Part shown: positions 1 through 7,522 of the stretch, piece by piece | Position numbering within the stretch: position 1 is the stretch's first letter | Layout of the letters: every line of letters begins with the position of its first letter | Assembly: GCA_019419525.1 (NCBI GenBank) | Contig: DXZU01000028.1 | Coordinates: forward strand, 1 to 23,048 | DNA: 23,048 bases | Direction of reading: 5' to 3' | From: Collinsella sp. | GTDB taxonomy: Bacteria > Actinomycetota > Coriobacteriia > Coriobacteriales > Coriobacteriaceae | Notes under the pieces: generated by a model | The model's input: only the letters and a program-made list of their open reading frames with translations | Database searches by the model: none | What the model was told of the DNA's origin: nothing | Translations under genes and position numbers: made by a program

Positions 1-35
1 GCAACGCGTTGCGCTGAGTCCTGAGGCTGTTGCAA

Positions 36-50
36 TGAAAATGAGAATCA
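36..50. promoter_or_regulatory. Possible Fur/Zur-family operator
   Basis: TGAAAATGAGAATCA matches the 7-1-7 Fur-family pattern TGATAATnATTATCA at 11 of 14 defined positions, with the palindromic ends intact. It lies about 60 bp upstream of the fhs -10 element, so it may belong to a divergent gene beyond the left edge. It is a visual match only and could be chance. Confidence 0.2.
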
Positions 51-89
51 AGGTCGGGTAAACATATCGCCATTCATCGGTTACGGGTG

Positions 90-117
90 TTTTACTATTG
101 CGCGCCCGTGCTATGCT
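90..117 (+). promoter_or_regulatory. Candidate fhs promoter (extended -10)
   Basis: TATGCT at 112-117 is preceded by TGc at 109-111, giving an extended -10. A weak -35 (TTTTAC, 90-95) lies 16 bp upstream. The -10 ends 40 bp before the fhs start codon, which implies a short leader of about 35 nt. No other gene intervenes. Confidence 0.45.
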
Positions 118-157
118 GAATTGGTCTTTTTCTCATTCGGTAACGAAAGGACCGCCC

Positions 158-1825
158 ATGCCTACTGACATCGAAATCGCACGTTCTGTCACGCCGCTGC
201 CTATTACCGAGGTGGCCAAGAACGCCGGCGTCGACGTTAAGCACCTTATTCCGTACGGCTTCGACAAGGCTAAGGTCGACTATTCGCTGCTCAACGAGCC
301 GACCGATCACCAGGCCAAGCTCGTCCTCGTGACCGCTATCAACCCAACGCCTGCGGGCGAGGGCAAGACCACCACGACCATCGGTCTGGCCGATGGCCTG
401 CGTCGTCGCGGCGTCAAGAGTGCCGTGGCCCTGCGCGAGCCTTCGCTCGGCCCCGTCTTTGGTGTTAAGGGCGGTGCTGCCGGCGGCGGCTGGGCTCAGG
501 TTATCCCCATGGAGGATATCAACCTGCACTTTACCGGCGACTTCCATGCCATCGGTGCTGCCAACAACCTGCTGGCCGCCATGCTCGACAACCATATTCA
601 GCAGGGCAATCAGCTTGGCATCGACGTTAAGCGCATCACTTGGAAGCGCGTCGTCGATATGAACGACCGTCAGCTGCGCCACGTCATCGACGGTATTGGC
701 GGTAAGGCCCAGGGCGTGCCGCGCGAGGACGGCTTCGATATCACCGTCGCCTCCGAGGTCATGGCAATCCTGTGCCTGTCTACGAGCATTAACGACCTCA
801 AGGAGCGCCTGGGCGAGATCGTCGTCGGCTACAGCTTTGCCGGCGAGCCCGTCCGTGCCCGCGACCTTAAGGCCCAGGGTGCCATGGCCGCGTTGCTTAA
901 GGACGCGCTCAAGCCCAACCTGGTGCAAACGCTCGAGGGCACGCCCGCGTTTGTCCACGGCGGTCCCTTCGCCAACATTGCCCACGGCTGCAACTCTATC
1001 ATGGCCACGCGTATGGCGATGCGCTTTGGCGATGTCGCCATTACCGAGGCCGGCTTCGGTGCCGATCTGGGTGCCGAGAAGTTCCTCGACATCAAGTGCC
1101 GTATGACGGGCGTTCGCCCCAGCGCCGTCGTGGTCGTCGCGACCGCTCGTGCGCTGAAGTACAACGGTGGCGTCGCCAAGGCCGACCTCAACGAGGAGAA
1201 CCTCGAGGCACTCAAGGCCGGCATGCCCAACCTGCTGCGTCACGTCGACAACATCCAGAACGTTTATGGTCTGCCCTGCGTAGTCGCCATCAACCGCTTC
1301 CCGACGGACACCGAGGCCGAGCTTGCGCTCATCGAGTCCGAGTGTCAGAAGCTCGGCGTCAACGTTAAGCTTTCCGAGGTCTGGGCCAAGGGCGGCGAGG
1401 GCGCGCTCGAGCTTGCCGATGAGGTCATGCGTCTGATTGAGCAGCCGAGCGAGCTCAAGTTTGCCTATGAGGACGGCGCCGATGTGGCCGACGCTCTTGA
1501 GGCCATTGCCACCAAGGTCTACCGCGCCGACGGTGTTGACTTTACGCCGGCCGCCAAGCGCCAGCTCGCCGAGCTGCGCGAGAACGGCTTTGGCAACCTG
1601 CCGGTGTGCGTGGCCAAGACGCAGTACAGCTTTAGCGACAACGCCAAGGCCCTGGGCGCTCCCGAGAACTTCCGCATCACGGTGCGCGAGCTCAAGGTTT
1701 CCGCCGGTGCCCACTTTGTGGTCGCACTGACTGGCAGTGTTCTGACCATGCCGGGCCTGCCCAAGGTCCCTGCGGCCGAGAACATCGACGTCGACAACGA
1801 CGGCAACATCACCGGCCTGTTCTAA
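158..1825 (+). CDS. fhs: Formate--tetrahydrofolate ligase
   Basis: This cytosolic enzyme makes 10-formyl-tetrahydrofolate from formate, tetrahydrofolate and ATP, the entry step of the folate one-carbon branch. The 555-aa product has the family's usual length. The ATP-binding loop is visible at about residues 64-71 (TPAGEGKT), followed by a TTTTIGLADGL helix. Well-conserved blocks include EPSLGPVFGVKGGAAGGG, DINLHFTGDFHA and FGADLGAEKF, and the C-terminus has the family's TMPGLPKVPAAENID segment. I chose ATG 158 because GAAAGGA (145-151) sits 6 nt upstream; the frame is open back to 98 but has no ribosome site there. The gene stands alone between its own promoter and terminator. Its pathway partners fchA and folD lie 19 kb downstream in the same window and would carry the product on to methylene-tetrahydrofolate. 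Confidence 0.97.
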   Translation: MPTDIEIARSVTPLPITEVAKNAGVDVKHLIPYGFDKAKVDYSLLNEPTDHQAKLVLVTAINPTPAGEGKTTTTIGLADGLRRRGVKSAVALREPSLGPVFGVKGGAAGGGWAQVIPMEDINLHFTGDFHAIGAANNLLAAMLDNHIQQGNQLGIDVKRITWKRVVDMNDRQLRHVIDGIGGKAQGVPREDGFDITVASEVMAILCLSTSINDLKERLGEIVVGYSFAGEPVRARDLKAQGAMAALLKDALKPNLVQTLEGTPAFVHGGPFANIAHGCNSIMATRMAMRFGDVAITEAGFGADLGAEKFLDIKCRMTGVRPSAVVVVATARALKYNGGVAKADLNEENLEALKAGMPNLLRHVDNIQNVYGLPCVVAINRFPTDTEAELALIESECQKLGVNVKLSEVWAKGGEGALELADEVMRLIEQPSELKFAYEDGADVADALEAIATKVYRADGVDFTPAAKRQLAELRENGFGNLPVCVAKTQYSFSDNAKALGAPENFRITVRELKVSAGAHFVVALTGSVLTMPGLPKVPAAENIDVDNDGNITGLF

Positions 1826-1850
1826 GCCTGCTGCCCATAGCTGCTTGTCC

Positions 1851-1887
1851 GCCCCGCCGTGCCCACAAGGCCCGGCGGGGCTTTTTT
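1851..1887 (+). terminator. Intrinsic terminator after fhs
   Basis: A perfect 9-bp stem, GCCCCGCCG (1851-1859) with CGGCGGGGC (1873-1881), is followed by a run of six T. It lies 26 bp after the fhs stop codon. Confidence 0.9.
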
Positions 1888-1953
1888 ATCCTTAGGCCCG
1901 CGCATGTCTTGTAGATACCGACGGGCTCTGCCCATCATAGGCTTTTGCGCGGG

Positions 1954-1959
1954 TAGAAT
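1954..1959 (+). promoter_or_regulatory. Candidate -10 element
   Basis: TAGAAT lies 45 bp upstream of the start at 2005. The sequence around it (GTAGAATGCATGG) resembles the candidate -10 region before hsdR (CTAGAATGCAATGG). No convincing -35 is visible. Confidence 0.35.
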
Positions 1960-2004
1960 GCATGGATAACTTGATGCTCACGCGCGACGGAAAGGAATCG
2001 TTGC

Positions 2005-2994
2005 ATGGATCAGGACAAGACAACCGTGATGGGCGGCTACGGCTCCGCGCAGGCTGGCGATAGCGCCGATGCGACCCGCGTTGTTCCCAACCCCGGTTAT
2101 ACCGACCCCGCCGCGACGCAGCCTTCTGCCGAGCCAACCCGGGTTATGGGCTATGGCGACACAGCGCGGGATTCTTACGCTGCATCTTCGCAAGGCCCCT
2201 ATGGCAACGCAACTCCGGACCCGTTTGATTACGCGCCGCAGGATTCTTATGTCGTCTCGACACCGAATCCCTATGATGACCTGCCGCAGAATCCCATTCC
2301 GCAGCCTCAGCAGACGACGTATATGCCTCGCACGGCGCAGCCTCGCTACGAGTCACGCGAGCCGTATCGCGAGTACCCCAAGTCGATTCCGCAATATGGC
2401 GAGGACGAGGAGAAGAAGCCGTCGCGTTCGTCGAGCGTGATCAAGAAGATTCTCATCGTGCTGGCGATCTTCTTTGCGCTGTCGGTTGTGTTTGCCATTG
2501 TGTCGGGCATGATCAACAAGCGAGGGAGTTCAACGGCCGATACTACTGCCGAGCAAACCGAGTCCGCCTCGTCTAGCACCGTCGATCTGAGCGATATCCC
2601 GGGGCAGTACTGGTCCAACGCCAAGAAGCTCCTCAAGTCGCGCGGCGCCGATCTTTCGAATGCCGTGGTCCTGACTGATGATGGCTCAACGCCCGTCGTC
2701 GATGCCAACTGGGTCGTTACTTCTGCTTACTATAACGACAGCGGCAACCTCGAAATTCAGCTCACGCACAAGAACAGCTCGGGCAACTCGTCCGACGGCC
2801 AAAGCGGTACCGACAGCTCGAGCTCCAATACGCTGGAGGACTTGAGCAACAAGGCACAGGAGCTTGGGGATAAGGCCCAAGAGCTGGGTGATACGGCTCA
2901 GAACCTGGGCGACACCGCTCAGAACTTGGGCGACATGGCGACGGATGCCTGGAACGCCCTACAAAACGGCATCTCGGGCGCGCAGGGAAACTAG
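2005..2994 (+). CDS. Single-pass membrane protein with PASTA-like ectodomain
   Basis: The function is unknown. The 329-aa protein has four zones. Residues 1 to about 130 are low-complexity, rich in Pro, Tyr, Gln and Ser, and carry repeated short T-x-V motifs (TTVMGGYG, TRVVPNPGY, TRVMGYGD). A basic stretch and one transmembrane helix follow at about 149-170. Residues 194-256 look like a PASTA-type fold (DIPGQYWSNAKKLLKSRG start, then beta strands ending LEIQLTH). After a Ser/Asn linker, residues 283-310 are four 7-residue repeats. No signal peptide precedes the helix, so the N-terminus is probably cytoplasmic and the PASTA-like part outside. The start is fixed by GGAAAGGA at 1989-1996. PASTA domains commonly sense cell-wall fragments, and the Thr-rich tail could be a kinase substrate; both are inference. 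It converges on the transporter at 3007 with only 12 bp between. Confidence 0.75.
   Translation: MDQDKTTVMGGYGSAQAGDSADATRVVPNPGYTDPAATQPSAEPTRVMGYGDTARDSYAASSQGPYGNATPDPFDYAPQDSYVVSTPNPYDDLPQNPIPQPQQTTYMPRTAQPRYESREPYREYPKSIPQYGEDEEKKPSRSSSVIKKILIVLAIFFALSVVFAIVSGMINKRGSSTADTTAEQTESASSSTVDLSDIPGQYWSNAKKLLKSRGADLSNAVVLTDDGSTPVVDANWVVTSAYYNDSGNLEIQLTHKNSSGNSSDGQSGTDSSSSNTLEDLSNKAQELGDKAQELGDTAQNLGDTAQNLGDMATDAWNALQNGISGAQGN
2851..2934 (+). repeat. Four tandem 21-nt units encoding KAQELGD/TAQNLGD
   Basis: Four consecutive heptads (KAQELGD, KAQELGD, TAQNLGD, TAQNLGD) form residues 283-310 of the PASTA-like membrane protein. They predict an amphipathic helix. The two sequence types in pairs suggest stepwise duplication, and unit number may vary between strains. 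Confidence 0.8.
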
Positions 2995-3006
2995 CTGTTA
3001 AGCGGG

Positions 3007-4188
3007 CTACAGCTGCTCGGCCGGACGCTCGGGCGAGCTGAAGCCCGAATCAAATGTGACGACGCACGAGACGTTGGGCCGGCGCTCGTGCACGATGCGC
3101 GTGACGAGCTCCAGCAGCTCCTCGTCGGATATATTAAAGCCGTCGGGACGCACCAGGTCAAACGAAACGAACCCGTCGTGCTCGTGCAGGTCGTGGATGG
3201 AGAGTGCGGGGTCGATCTGCATGATGCCGCGCTTGACCCAGCCGCGCAAATCATCGCCGGTTGTCGCGATGGGGTCGCAGTGCAGCGTGATGTCAATGCC
3301 CATCTGGCGCTTGATGTCGTGCTCGATGGTGTCCAGGATCTCGTGATGTTCAAACGCGTCGCCCTCGCCGGGCATCTCCACGTGGGCGCTGGCAAACTGA
3401 CGACCGGGGCCGTAGTCGTGCACCATCAGGTCGTGTGTGCCCAAGACCTGCGGATAGGACATGATCTTGTCGCGGATTGCCTGGACGAGCTTGGGATCGG
3501 GCGCTTGCCCCAGCAACGGGCTGATGGCGTCGCGCACCAGGCCCATGCCACTGATGCAGATGAAGACGCCCACGCCCAGGCCCGCCCAGCCGTCGAGGTC
3601 AAAGCCGGTCGTCTGCGAAATAAGCGCTGCGGCCAGGACCGATCCCGAGGTGATGACGTCGTTTTTGGAGTCCTGTGCTGTGGCGATGAGCGTCTCCGAG
3701 TCGATGCGGTCGCCCAACGTGCGGTTGAACGCGGCCATCCAGAGCTTAACGAGCATGGACAAGACGAGGGCGGCTAAGGAGAGCACCGAATATGCAGTGG
3801 GGGAAGGCTTGATGATCTTAGTGACCGACTCGAGGATCAGGTTGATGCCGACGGCGCAAACCAGGACGGCGACGAACAGACCGGCTAGGTACTCGTAGCG
3901 ACCGTGGCCATAGGGGTGGCCTTCGTCTGCCGGGCGGCTGGCAAGGCGGAACCCGAGCAGGCTCACGATGTTGCTCGAGGCGTCGGAGAGGTTGTTGAAG
4001 GCGTCGGCGATGAGCGAGACAGAGCCGGCGAGCAGGCCCGCGATGCCCTTGGCCAGGCACAGAGTGATGTTGAGGCCAATGCAGATGAGGCTTGCGGCGA
4101 AGCCCGCGTTGGTGCGGCAGGAGGTATCGACCGGCTCGCCCTCGCTGCCGGGAACAAGCGTATGTACCAGCCGATTTACAAATAGCAT
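3007..4188 (-). CDS. Cation diffusion facilitator transporter, probably Mn2+-type
   Basis: This inner-membrane metal/proton antiporter exports divalent cations. The 393-aa product has an N-terminal six-helix region (about 27-230) with the family signature SLIADAFNNLSD in TM2. Metal-site residues are N65/D69 in TM2 (NxxxD) and D173/D177 in TM5 (DxxxD). Zinc exporters usually have His in these motifs, whereas pneumococcal MntE has Asn-Asp/Asp-Asp, so manganese export is my inference. A normal cytoplasmic domain follows, and then a second ferredoxin-like segment (about residues 318-385, SIHDLHEHDG to VVTFDSGF), making a doubled C-terminal domain. I chose the ATG at 4188 because AGGA sits 8 nt upstream; the frame is open to 4347, and another ATG at 4209 lacks a ribosome site. 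It is divergent from the zinc-ribbon gene. Confidence 0.88.
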   Translation of the reverse strand: MLFVNRLVHTLVPGSEGEPVDTSCRTNAGFAASLICIGLNITLCLAKGIAGLLAGSVSLIADAFNNLSDASSNIVSLLGFRLASRPADEGHPYGHGRYEYLAGLFVAVLVCAVGINLILESVTKIIKPSPTAYSVLSLAALVLSMLVKLWMAAFNRTLGDRIDSETLIATAQDSKNDVITSGSVLAAALISQTTGFDLDGWAGLGVGVFICISGMGLVRDAISPLLGQAPDPKLVQAIRDKIMSYPQVLGTHDLMVHDYGPGRQFASAHVEMPGEGDAFEHHEILDTIEHDIKRQMGIDITLHCDPIATTGDDLRGWVKRGIMQIDPALSIHDLHEHDGFVSFDLVRPDGFNISDEELLELVTRIVHERRPNVSCVVTFDSGFSSPERPAEQL

Positions 4189-4406
4189 AGCGGTCGTCCT
4201 CACAATCATGTTTAAGGGGATAGTGTAGCTCGCGCGGAGGCGCTGTGCACCGATGCTCAGAAAATGCAGTAATGGTCTGCCGGTGCTAACGAGCGAGCCT
4301 TCTCGTCTGCCTGGGTGGTCCATTTTGGGCCACATGGGTATGGGCATGTGCCTGTTTGCTCGACATGCTTAACGTCGATAGCCCCTGTGCAAAGGAGGAC
4401 GTTTCC

Positions 4407-5744
4407 ATGGACGAGATGTTTGCCATTAAATGTCAAAACTGCGGCGGCCCTATGTACTCGCACCAGGCTAAGCGCAGCTTTGAGTGCGCCTATTGCGGCG
4501 CGGTCATTCCGTGGCAGGCGGACGCCGGAGAGCCCAAGAGCGCTTTGGGCATTCGCCATACGCCGTTGACGGTGGTGGATGGACTGCTCAAGCTCACGCA
4601 TGTGTCGCAACTCGAGCGCCCGGAGGACCCGGACTGGTATTTCTTCAATTCGCACTGGCGCAATCAGTCGGTTCTGGAGCATCTGCTGTGGGAAGACCGC
4701 GGCACGGCGCAGGAGTTCCAAGAGGCCACGTATGTGAGCATTCCTTGCCCCTTCTGCGGAGCGTCCTTTGAGGGCGAGTCAACGCAGCGTGTGTTTGAGT
4801 GCCCGTCCTGCGGCAACAAGATCGGCATTGCCGACCTGCTCAAGCCGGGGACGTTTAGCAAACGTCTGACCATGGGTGTGGGTGCGGAGTATGTGCCGGA
4901 GCAGGGTATTCCCTGCGAAATCTCGCCGCAGCAGGCACGTGCCAACGCGCTGCAGCTGGTGCGCCAGTACCCGGATGCCTTTGCCGGGCACGACGTGGAA
5001 GACGCGATCCAAAACGACATGATGCTCTTCTATTTCCCCATGGCGCTGGCGGACCTGCGTATGATGGCGAGCTTCCCGGGCAAGGGCCTGAGCAAGGAGA
5101 CCCTGGTGTACTACGAGGTGCTCGACTGGGCATACCCCAGGGCAAACTACCTGGACGTTCGTCTCATGGGCATTTTGGAGCCGTGGGACTATGCCAAGGT
5201 TGGGCCGTTTGACCCTGCCATGCAGGAAGGTGACTTTCGCGTCGTCTCCGTCGATGCGTCTGCCAAGGACCAGGTGGTCATTGATAAGCTGGCGCTCGAC
5301 GTTGCGGGCAACGACGCCGAGGTTGTACTGGGGCTCAATAAAAAGAGCATCCGCACCTGGGCGCGCAAGGCTCGCAAGCATAAGGACGGTCTGGTGATGG
5401 TGCCGGTTTACTTTGTCGACCGTCCGGCAACGGACAGCCGCGACGGCGAGCAGGTGCGCATCGCCGTGAACGGCCAGACGGGCCGCGCGGCCGCGGTGGT
5501 GTTTAGCGACAAGCACGAGACGCATATCGTGGCGCCGCTCAACCTGAGCCTTCATCTGTCCGGCGAGAGCACCGTGCACGCCACGCCCATCGAGGTCAAA
5601 TACGTTAAGTCGCCGTTCCTATACCAGATCGTACGCCGCGGAGGTGGCGAGCAGCCGCGGCAGGTGGCAGCAGCAGCCGAGGGTTGCTACCGAGAGGAAA
5701 AGCCCAAACGCCGCGGTCTGCTGGGTGCGCTATTTGGGAAGTAG
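4407..5744 (+). CDS. Double zinc-ribbon protein, function unknown
   Basis: I cannot assign a function. The 445-aa soluble protein opens with a zinc ribbon (C9-x2-C12, C27-x2-C30), has a second one at C114-x2-C117 and C132-x2-C135, and continues with about 300 residues of mixed alpha/beta sequence without a recognisable catalytic motif. The C-terminus is basic (EEKPKRRGLLGALFGK). No signal peptide or membrane helix is visible. TFIIB-type zinc-ribbon proteins of this kind are often annotated as hypothetical in actinobacteria and Firmicutes. The start at 4407 is set by AAGGAGG (4392-4398), 8 nt upstream; the frame is open from 4356. It is followed by its own terminator, so it appears to be a single-gene unit. 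Confidence 0.8.
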   Translation: MDEMFAIKCQNCGGPMYSHQAKRSFECAYCGAVIPWQADAGEPKSALGIRHTPLTVVDGLLKLTHVSQLERPEDPDWYFFNSHWRNQSVLEHLLWEDRGTAQEFQEATYVSIPCPFCGASFEGESTQRVFECPSCGNKIGIADLLKPGTFSKRLTMGVGAEYVPEQGIPCEISPQQARANALQLVRQYPDAFAGHDVEDAIQNDMMLFYFPMALADLRMMASFPGKGLSKETLVYYEVLDWAYPRANYLDVRLMGILEPWDYAKVGPFDPAMQEGDFRVVSVDASAKDQVVIDKLALDVAGNDAEVVLGLNKKSIRTWARKARKHKDGLVMVPVYFVDRPATDSRDGEQVRIAVNGQTGRAAAVVFSDKHETHIVAPLNLSLHLSGESTVHATPIEVKYVKSPFLYQIVRRGGGEQPRQVAAAAEGCYREEKPKRRGLLGALFGK

Positions 5745-5786
5745 GGGAGTGGTGCTGGTTGGTCTTATGACGCGATAGCCAGGGGT

Positions 5787-5824
5787 ACGGGGCGGTTCGC
5801 AGGAGTGCGGGCTGCCCCGTTTTT
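5787..5824 (+). terminator. Intrinsic terminator after the zinc-ribbon gene
   Basis: ACGGGGC (5787-5793) pairs with GCCCCGT (5814-5820), and an inner CGC/GCG pair stabilises the loop. T residues follow (5820-5824). It separates the housekeeping genes from the orphan HsdS half, which therefore has no obvious promoter of its own. Confidence 0.75.
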
Positions 5825-5866
5825 GTATTGCGGGGATATGGCATCCGAATGGCCGTAGGATCTCAG

Positions 5867-5882
5867 CTAAATGGCTATTTAG
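5867..5882 (+). repeat. Inversion site 1 (CTAAATGGCTATTTAG)
   Basis: Left border of TRD cassette B, reading LNGYL on the + strand. It is identical to site 3 and to the reverse complement of site 4. The arms CTAAAT/ATTTAG are perfect inverted repeats around an asymmetric GGCT centre, as expected of a tyrosine-recombinase core site. Confidence 0.85.
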
Positions 5883-6490
5883 AAGAGCTGGCGGACGGCA
5901 TGTTCCGACGGCACTTCGGGGGGCTAACAGACAACGCTACTCTGGCCGATTTTGCCAATGTCACAATGGGTCAATCCCCGGCAGGCAGCTCCTATAACGA
6001 AACGGGGATTGGAACCATCTTTTATCAAGGTCGCGCCGAATTTGGCTGGCGTTACCCCACTCAGAGACTAAGCACTACGGAGCCCAAGCGCATGGCAAAA
6101 GCGGGAGATGTCTTGATGAGCGTGCGCGCTCCCGTGGGCGACCTAAACTTGGCGTACGAAGACTGCTGCATTGGACGCGGGCTAGCTGCAATCCACTGCG
6201 ACTATCCATCGTATGGTCTCTACCTAATGCGCTCACTCCATAAGAAACTTGACGCCTATAACGGTGAGGGGACTGTATTTGGCTCGATAAACGGCAAAGC
6301 TCTAAATGGACTCCCCATTGCGTTACCCAACAATGCAGCGATACGCGCGTTTGAAAAAGAAGCCACGCCCATTGATACTCAGATCCGAAACAATGAAGTC
6401 GAATCGCGGGCGCTTGTCACCCTTCGCGACACATTGCTTCCTAAGCTTATGTCGGGCGAGATTGACGTCTCGAAGGTTGACCTCACACAG

Positions 6491-6506
6491 CTAAATAGCC
6501 ATTTAC
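6491..6506 (-). repeat. Inversion site 2 (one mismatch)
   Basis: CTAAATAGCCATTTAC on the + strand is the reverse complement of site 1 except for the last base. Its minus-strand reading TAAATGGCTATTTAGCTGTG is identical to site 3 over 20 bp, which extends the homology beyond the 16-mer. On the + strand it encodes LNSHL, the tail of cassette B. Confidence 0.8.
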
Positions 6507-6565
6507 TTCACTATGTACAACGCGCCGTCCACACTGTGGCTATCGTACTCGACGAAAGGAGCAGC

Positions 6566-7522
6566 GTGGAAACCGTTATCAATACCGTGCTTTCGGAAAT
6601 GCAGGGCCTTCTCGACCCACACCAGCTCAAGCATCTAGCCATTACACTTAGGCAAACGCTTGGACCAAAACAGGCAGAGCCAGGGCAAGACCTGCTCTCG
6701 CTATTTCTCACCGCTAAAGAAGTTGAGGGATGCTCACCTAAAACTATTGCATACTATGAGGCAACTTTGCGGCATATGAACGCGGCACTTGCTAAGTCCT
6801 ATACGCAGGTCGAAAGTGATGACCTGCGGCGCTATCTCAATGATTACGAGACGGCTCGCGGTTCCAGTAAAGTCACAATCGATAATATACGTCGCATTAT
6901 GTCGAGCTTCTTTTCGTGGCTTGAGGATGAAGACTATATTGTTAAAAGCCCTGTAAGGCGTATTCGCCGCGTCAAAACTGCTCAAATAACCAAAGAGGTG
7001 TTAAGTGACGAGGAGCTGGAGATCTTGCGAGATGCATGCGAATCCAAGCGGGACCTTGCCATCGTTGATCTTCTCTCTTCGACCGGCATGCGCATTGGCG
7101 AGCTTGTACGACTCGACAGGAAGGACGTCAATTTGCATGAGCGCGAATGCCTTGTAATGGGAAAGGGAAATAAACAGCGCCCTGTTTACTTCGACGCGCG
7201 TGCCAAGTTGCATCTCACGGAATATCTTGCGAGCCGTGCCGACAAGAGCCCTGCGCTTTTTGTCGCACTCGATTCCTCAGCTCGACGTATTACGGTTGGG
7301 AACATAGAGCTCCGCTTGCGTGACCTAGGCAGAAGCGCTGGCGTCAATCGCGTTCATCCGCATAAGTTTCGCCGTACGCTTGCTACCCATGCTATTGACA
7401 AAGGAATGCCCATAGAGCAGGTGCAAAAGCTGCTAGGCCATGCGAAAATAGACACCACCATGCATTACGCCATGGTAAACCAGAACAATGTAAAGGCTTC
7501 GCATAGGAAGTATTTGGAATGA
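6566..7522 (+). CDS. Tyrosine recombinase of the hsdS shufflon
   Basis: This XerC/D-like site-specific recombinase very probably inverts the flanking hsdS cassettes. The 318-aa product has an N-terminal SAM-like DNA-binding domain (about 50-145, with SPKTIAYYEATLRHM) and a complete C-terminal catalytic domain: R176 (TGMRIGEL), K200 (GKGNKQR), H266-x-x-R269 (HPHKFRR), H292 (LLGHAKID) and the nucleophile Y301 (MHYAMV). I chose GTG 6566 because GAAAGGAG (6554-6561) lies just upstream and the length then fits the family; the frame is open far upstream through the HsdS half. The stop codon overlaps the next gene's start (ATGA at 7519-7522), so recombinase and HsdS C-D are probably translated together. 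The whole gene lies between sites 2 and 3 and so moves with its own inversions. Confidence 0.9.
   Translation: METVINTVLSEMQGLLDPHQLKHLAITLRQTLGPKQAEPGQDLLSLFLTAKEVEGCSPKTIAYYEATLRHMNAALAKSYTQVESDDLRRYLNDYETARGSSKVTIDNIRRIMSSFFSWLEDEDYIVKSPVRRIRRVKTAQITKEVLSDEELEILRDACESKRDLAIVDLLSSTGMRIGELVRLDRKDVNLHERECLVMGKGNKQRPVYFDARAKLHLTEYLASRADKSPALFVALDSSARRITVGNIELRLRDLGRSAGVNRVHPHKFRRTLATHAIDKGMPIEQVQKLLGHAKIDTTMHYAMVNQNNVKASHRKYLE

Larger units (their letters stand above)
5849..6565 (+). pseudogene. hsdS: Silent HsdS C-terminal half cassette (TRD 'B')
   Basis: This is half of a type I specificity subunit: hinge (LNGYLEELADGMFRRHFGG), one TRD (about DFANVTMGQSPAGSS to LNGLPIALPNN), then the conserved tail LRDTLLPKLMSGEIDVSKVDLTQLNSHL. 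It has no N-terminal half, the ATG at 5849 has no convincing ribosome site, and a terminator sits just upstream, so it is probably an unexpressed donor cassette. Both ends carry the 16-bp recombination sequence (5867 and 6491, opposite orientation). The frame does not stop at the second site but runs on into the recombinase; an ORF caller would report one fused 564-codon ORF from TTG 5828 to 7522. I read that as two functional units because an independent ribosome site precedes the recombinase at 6566. A real fusion protein is the alternative. Confidence 0.75.

Noticed and set aside
95..1714. Long minus-strand open frame across fhs (539 codons)
   Set aside because: It lies wholly antisense to an unmistakable fhs, has no ribosome site or recognisable motif, and arises from GC-rich codon bias.
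3088..3777. 229-codon + strand frame inside the CDF transporter
   Set aside because: It is antisense to a gene with clear family motifs and has no domain features of its own.
4779..5579. 266-codon minus-strand frame in the zinc-ribbon gene
   Set aside because: Shadow frame of the coding strand; the zinc-ribbon cysteines and strong ribosome site support the + strand gene.
6477..6506. TTGACC followed by AT-rich sequence as a recombinase promoter
   Set aside because: No acceptable -10 lies at 16-18 bp from the TTGACC; the AT-rich sequence is inversion site 2.
6566..7522. Recombinase as integrase of a prophage or integrative element
   Set aside because: No tRNA, att duplication, phage or conjugation genes lie nearby; the TRD-border repeats explain it better.
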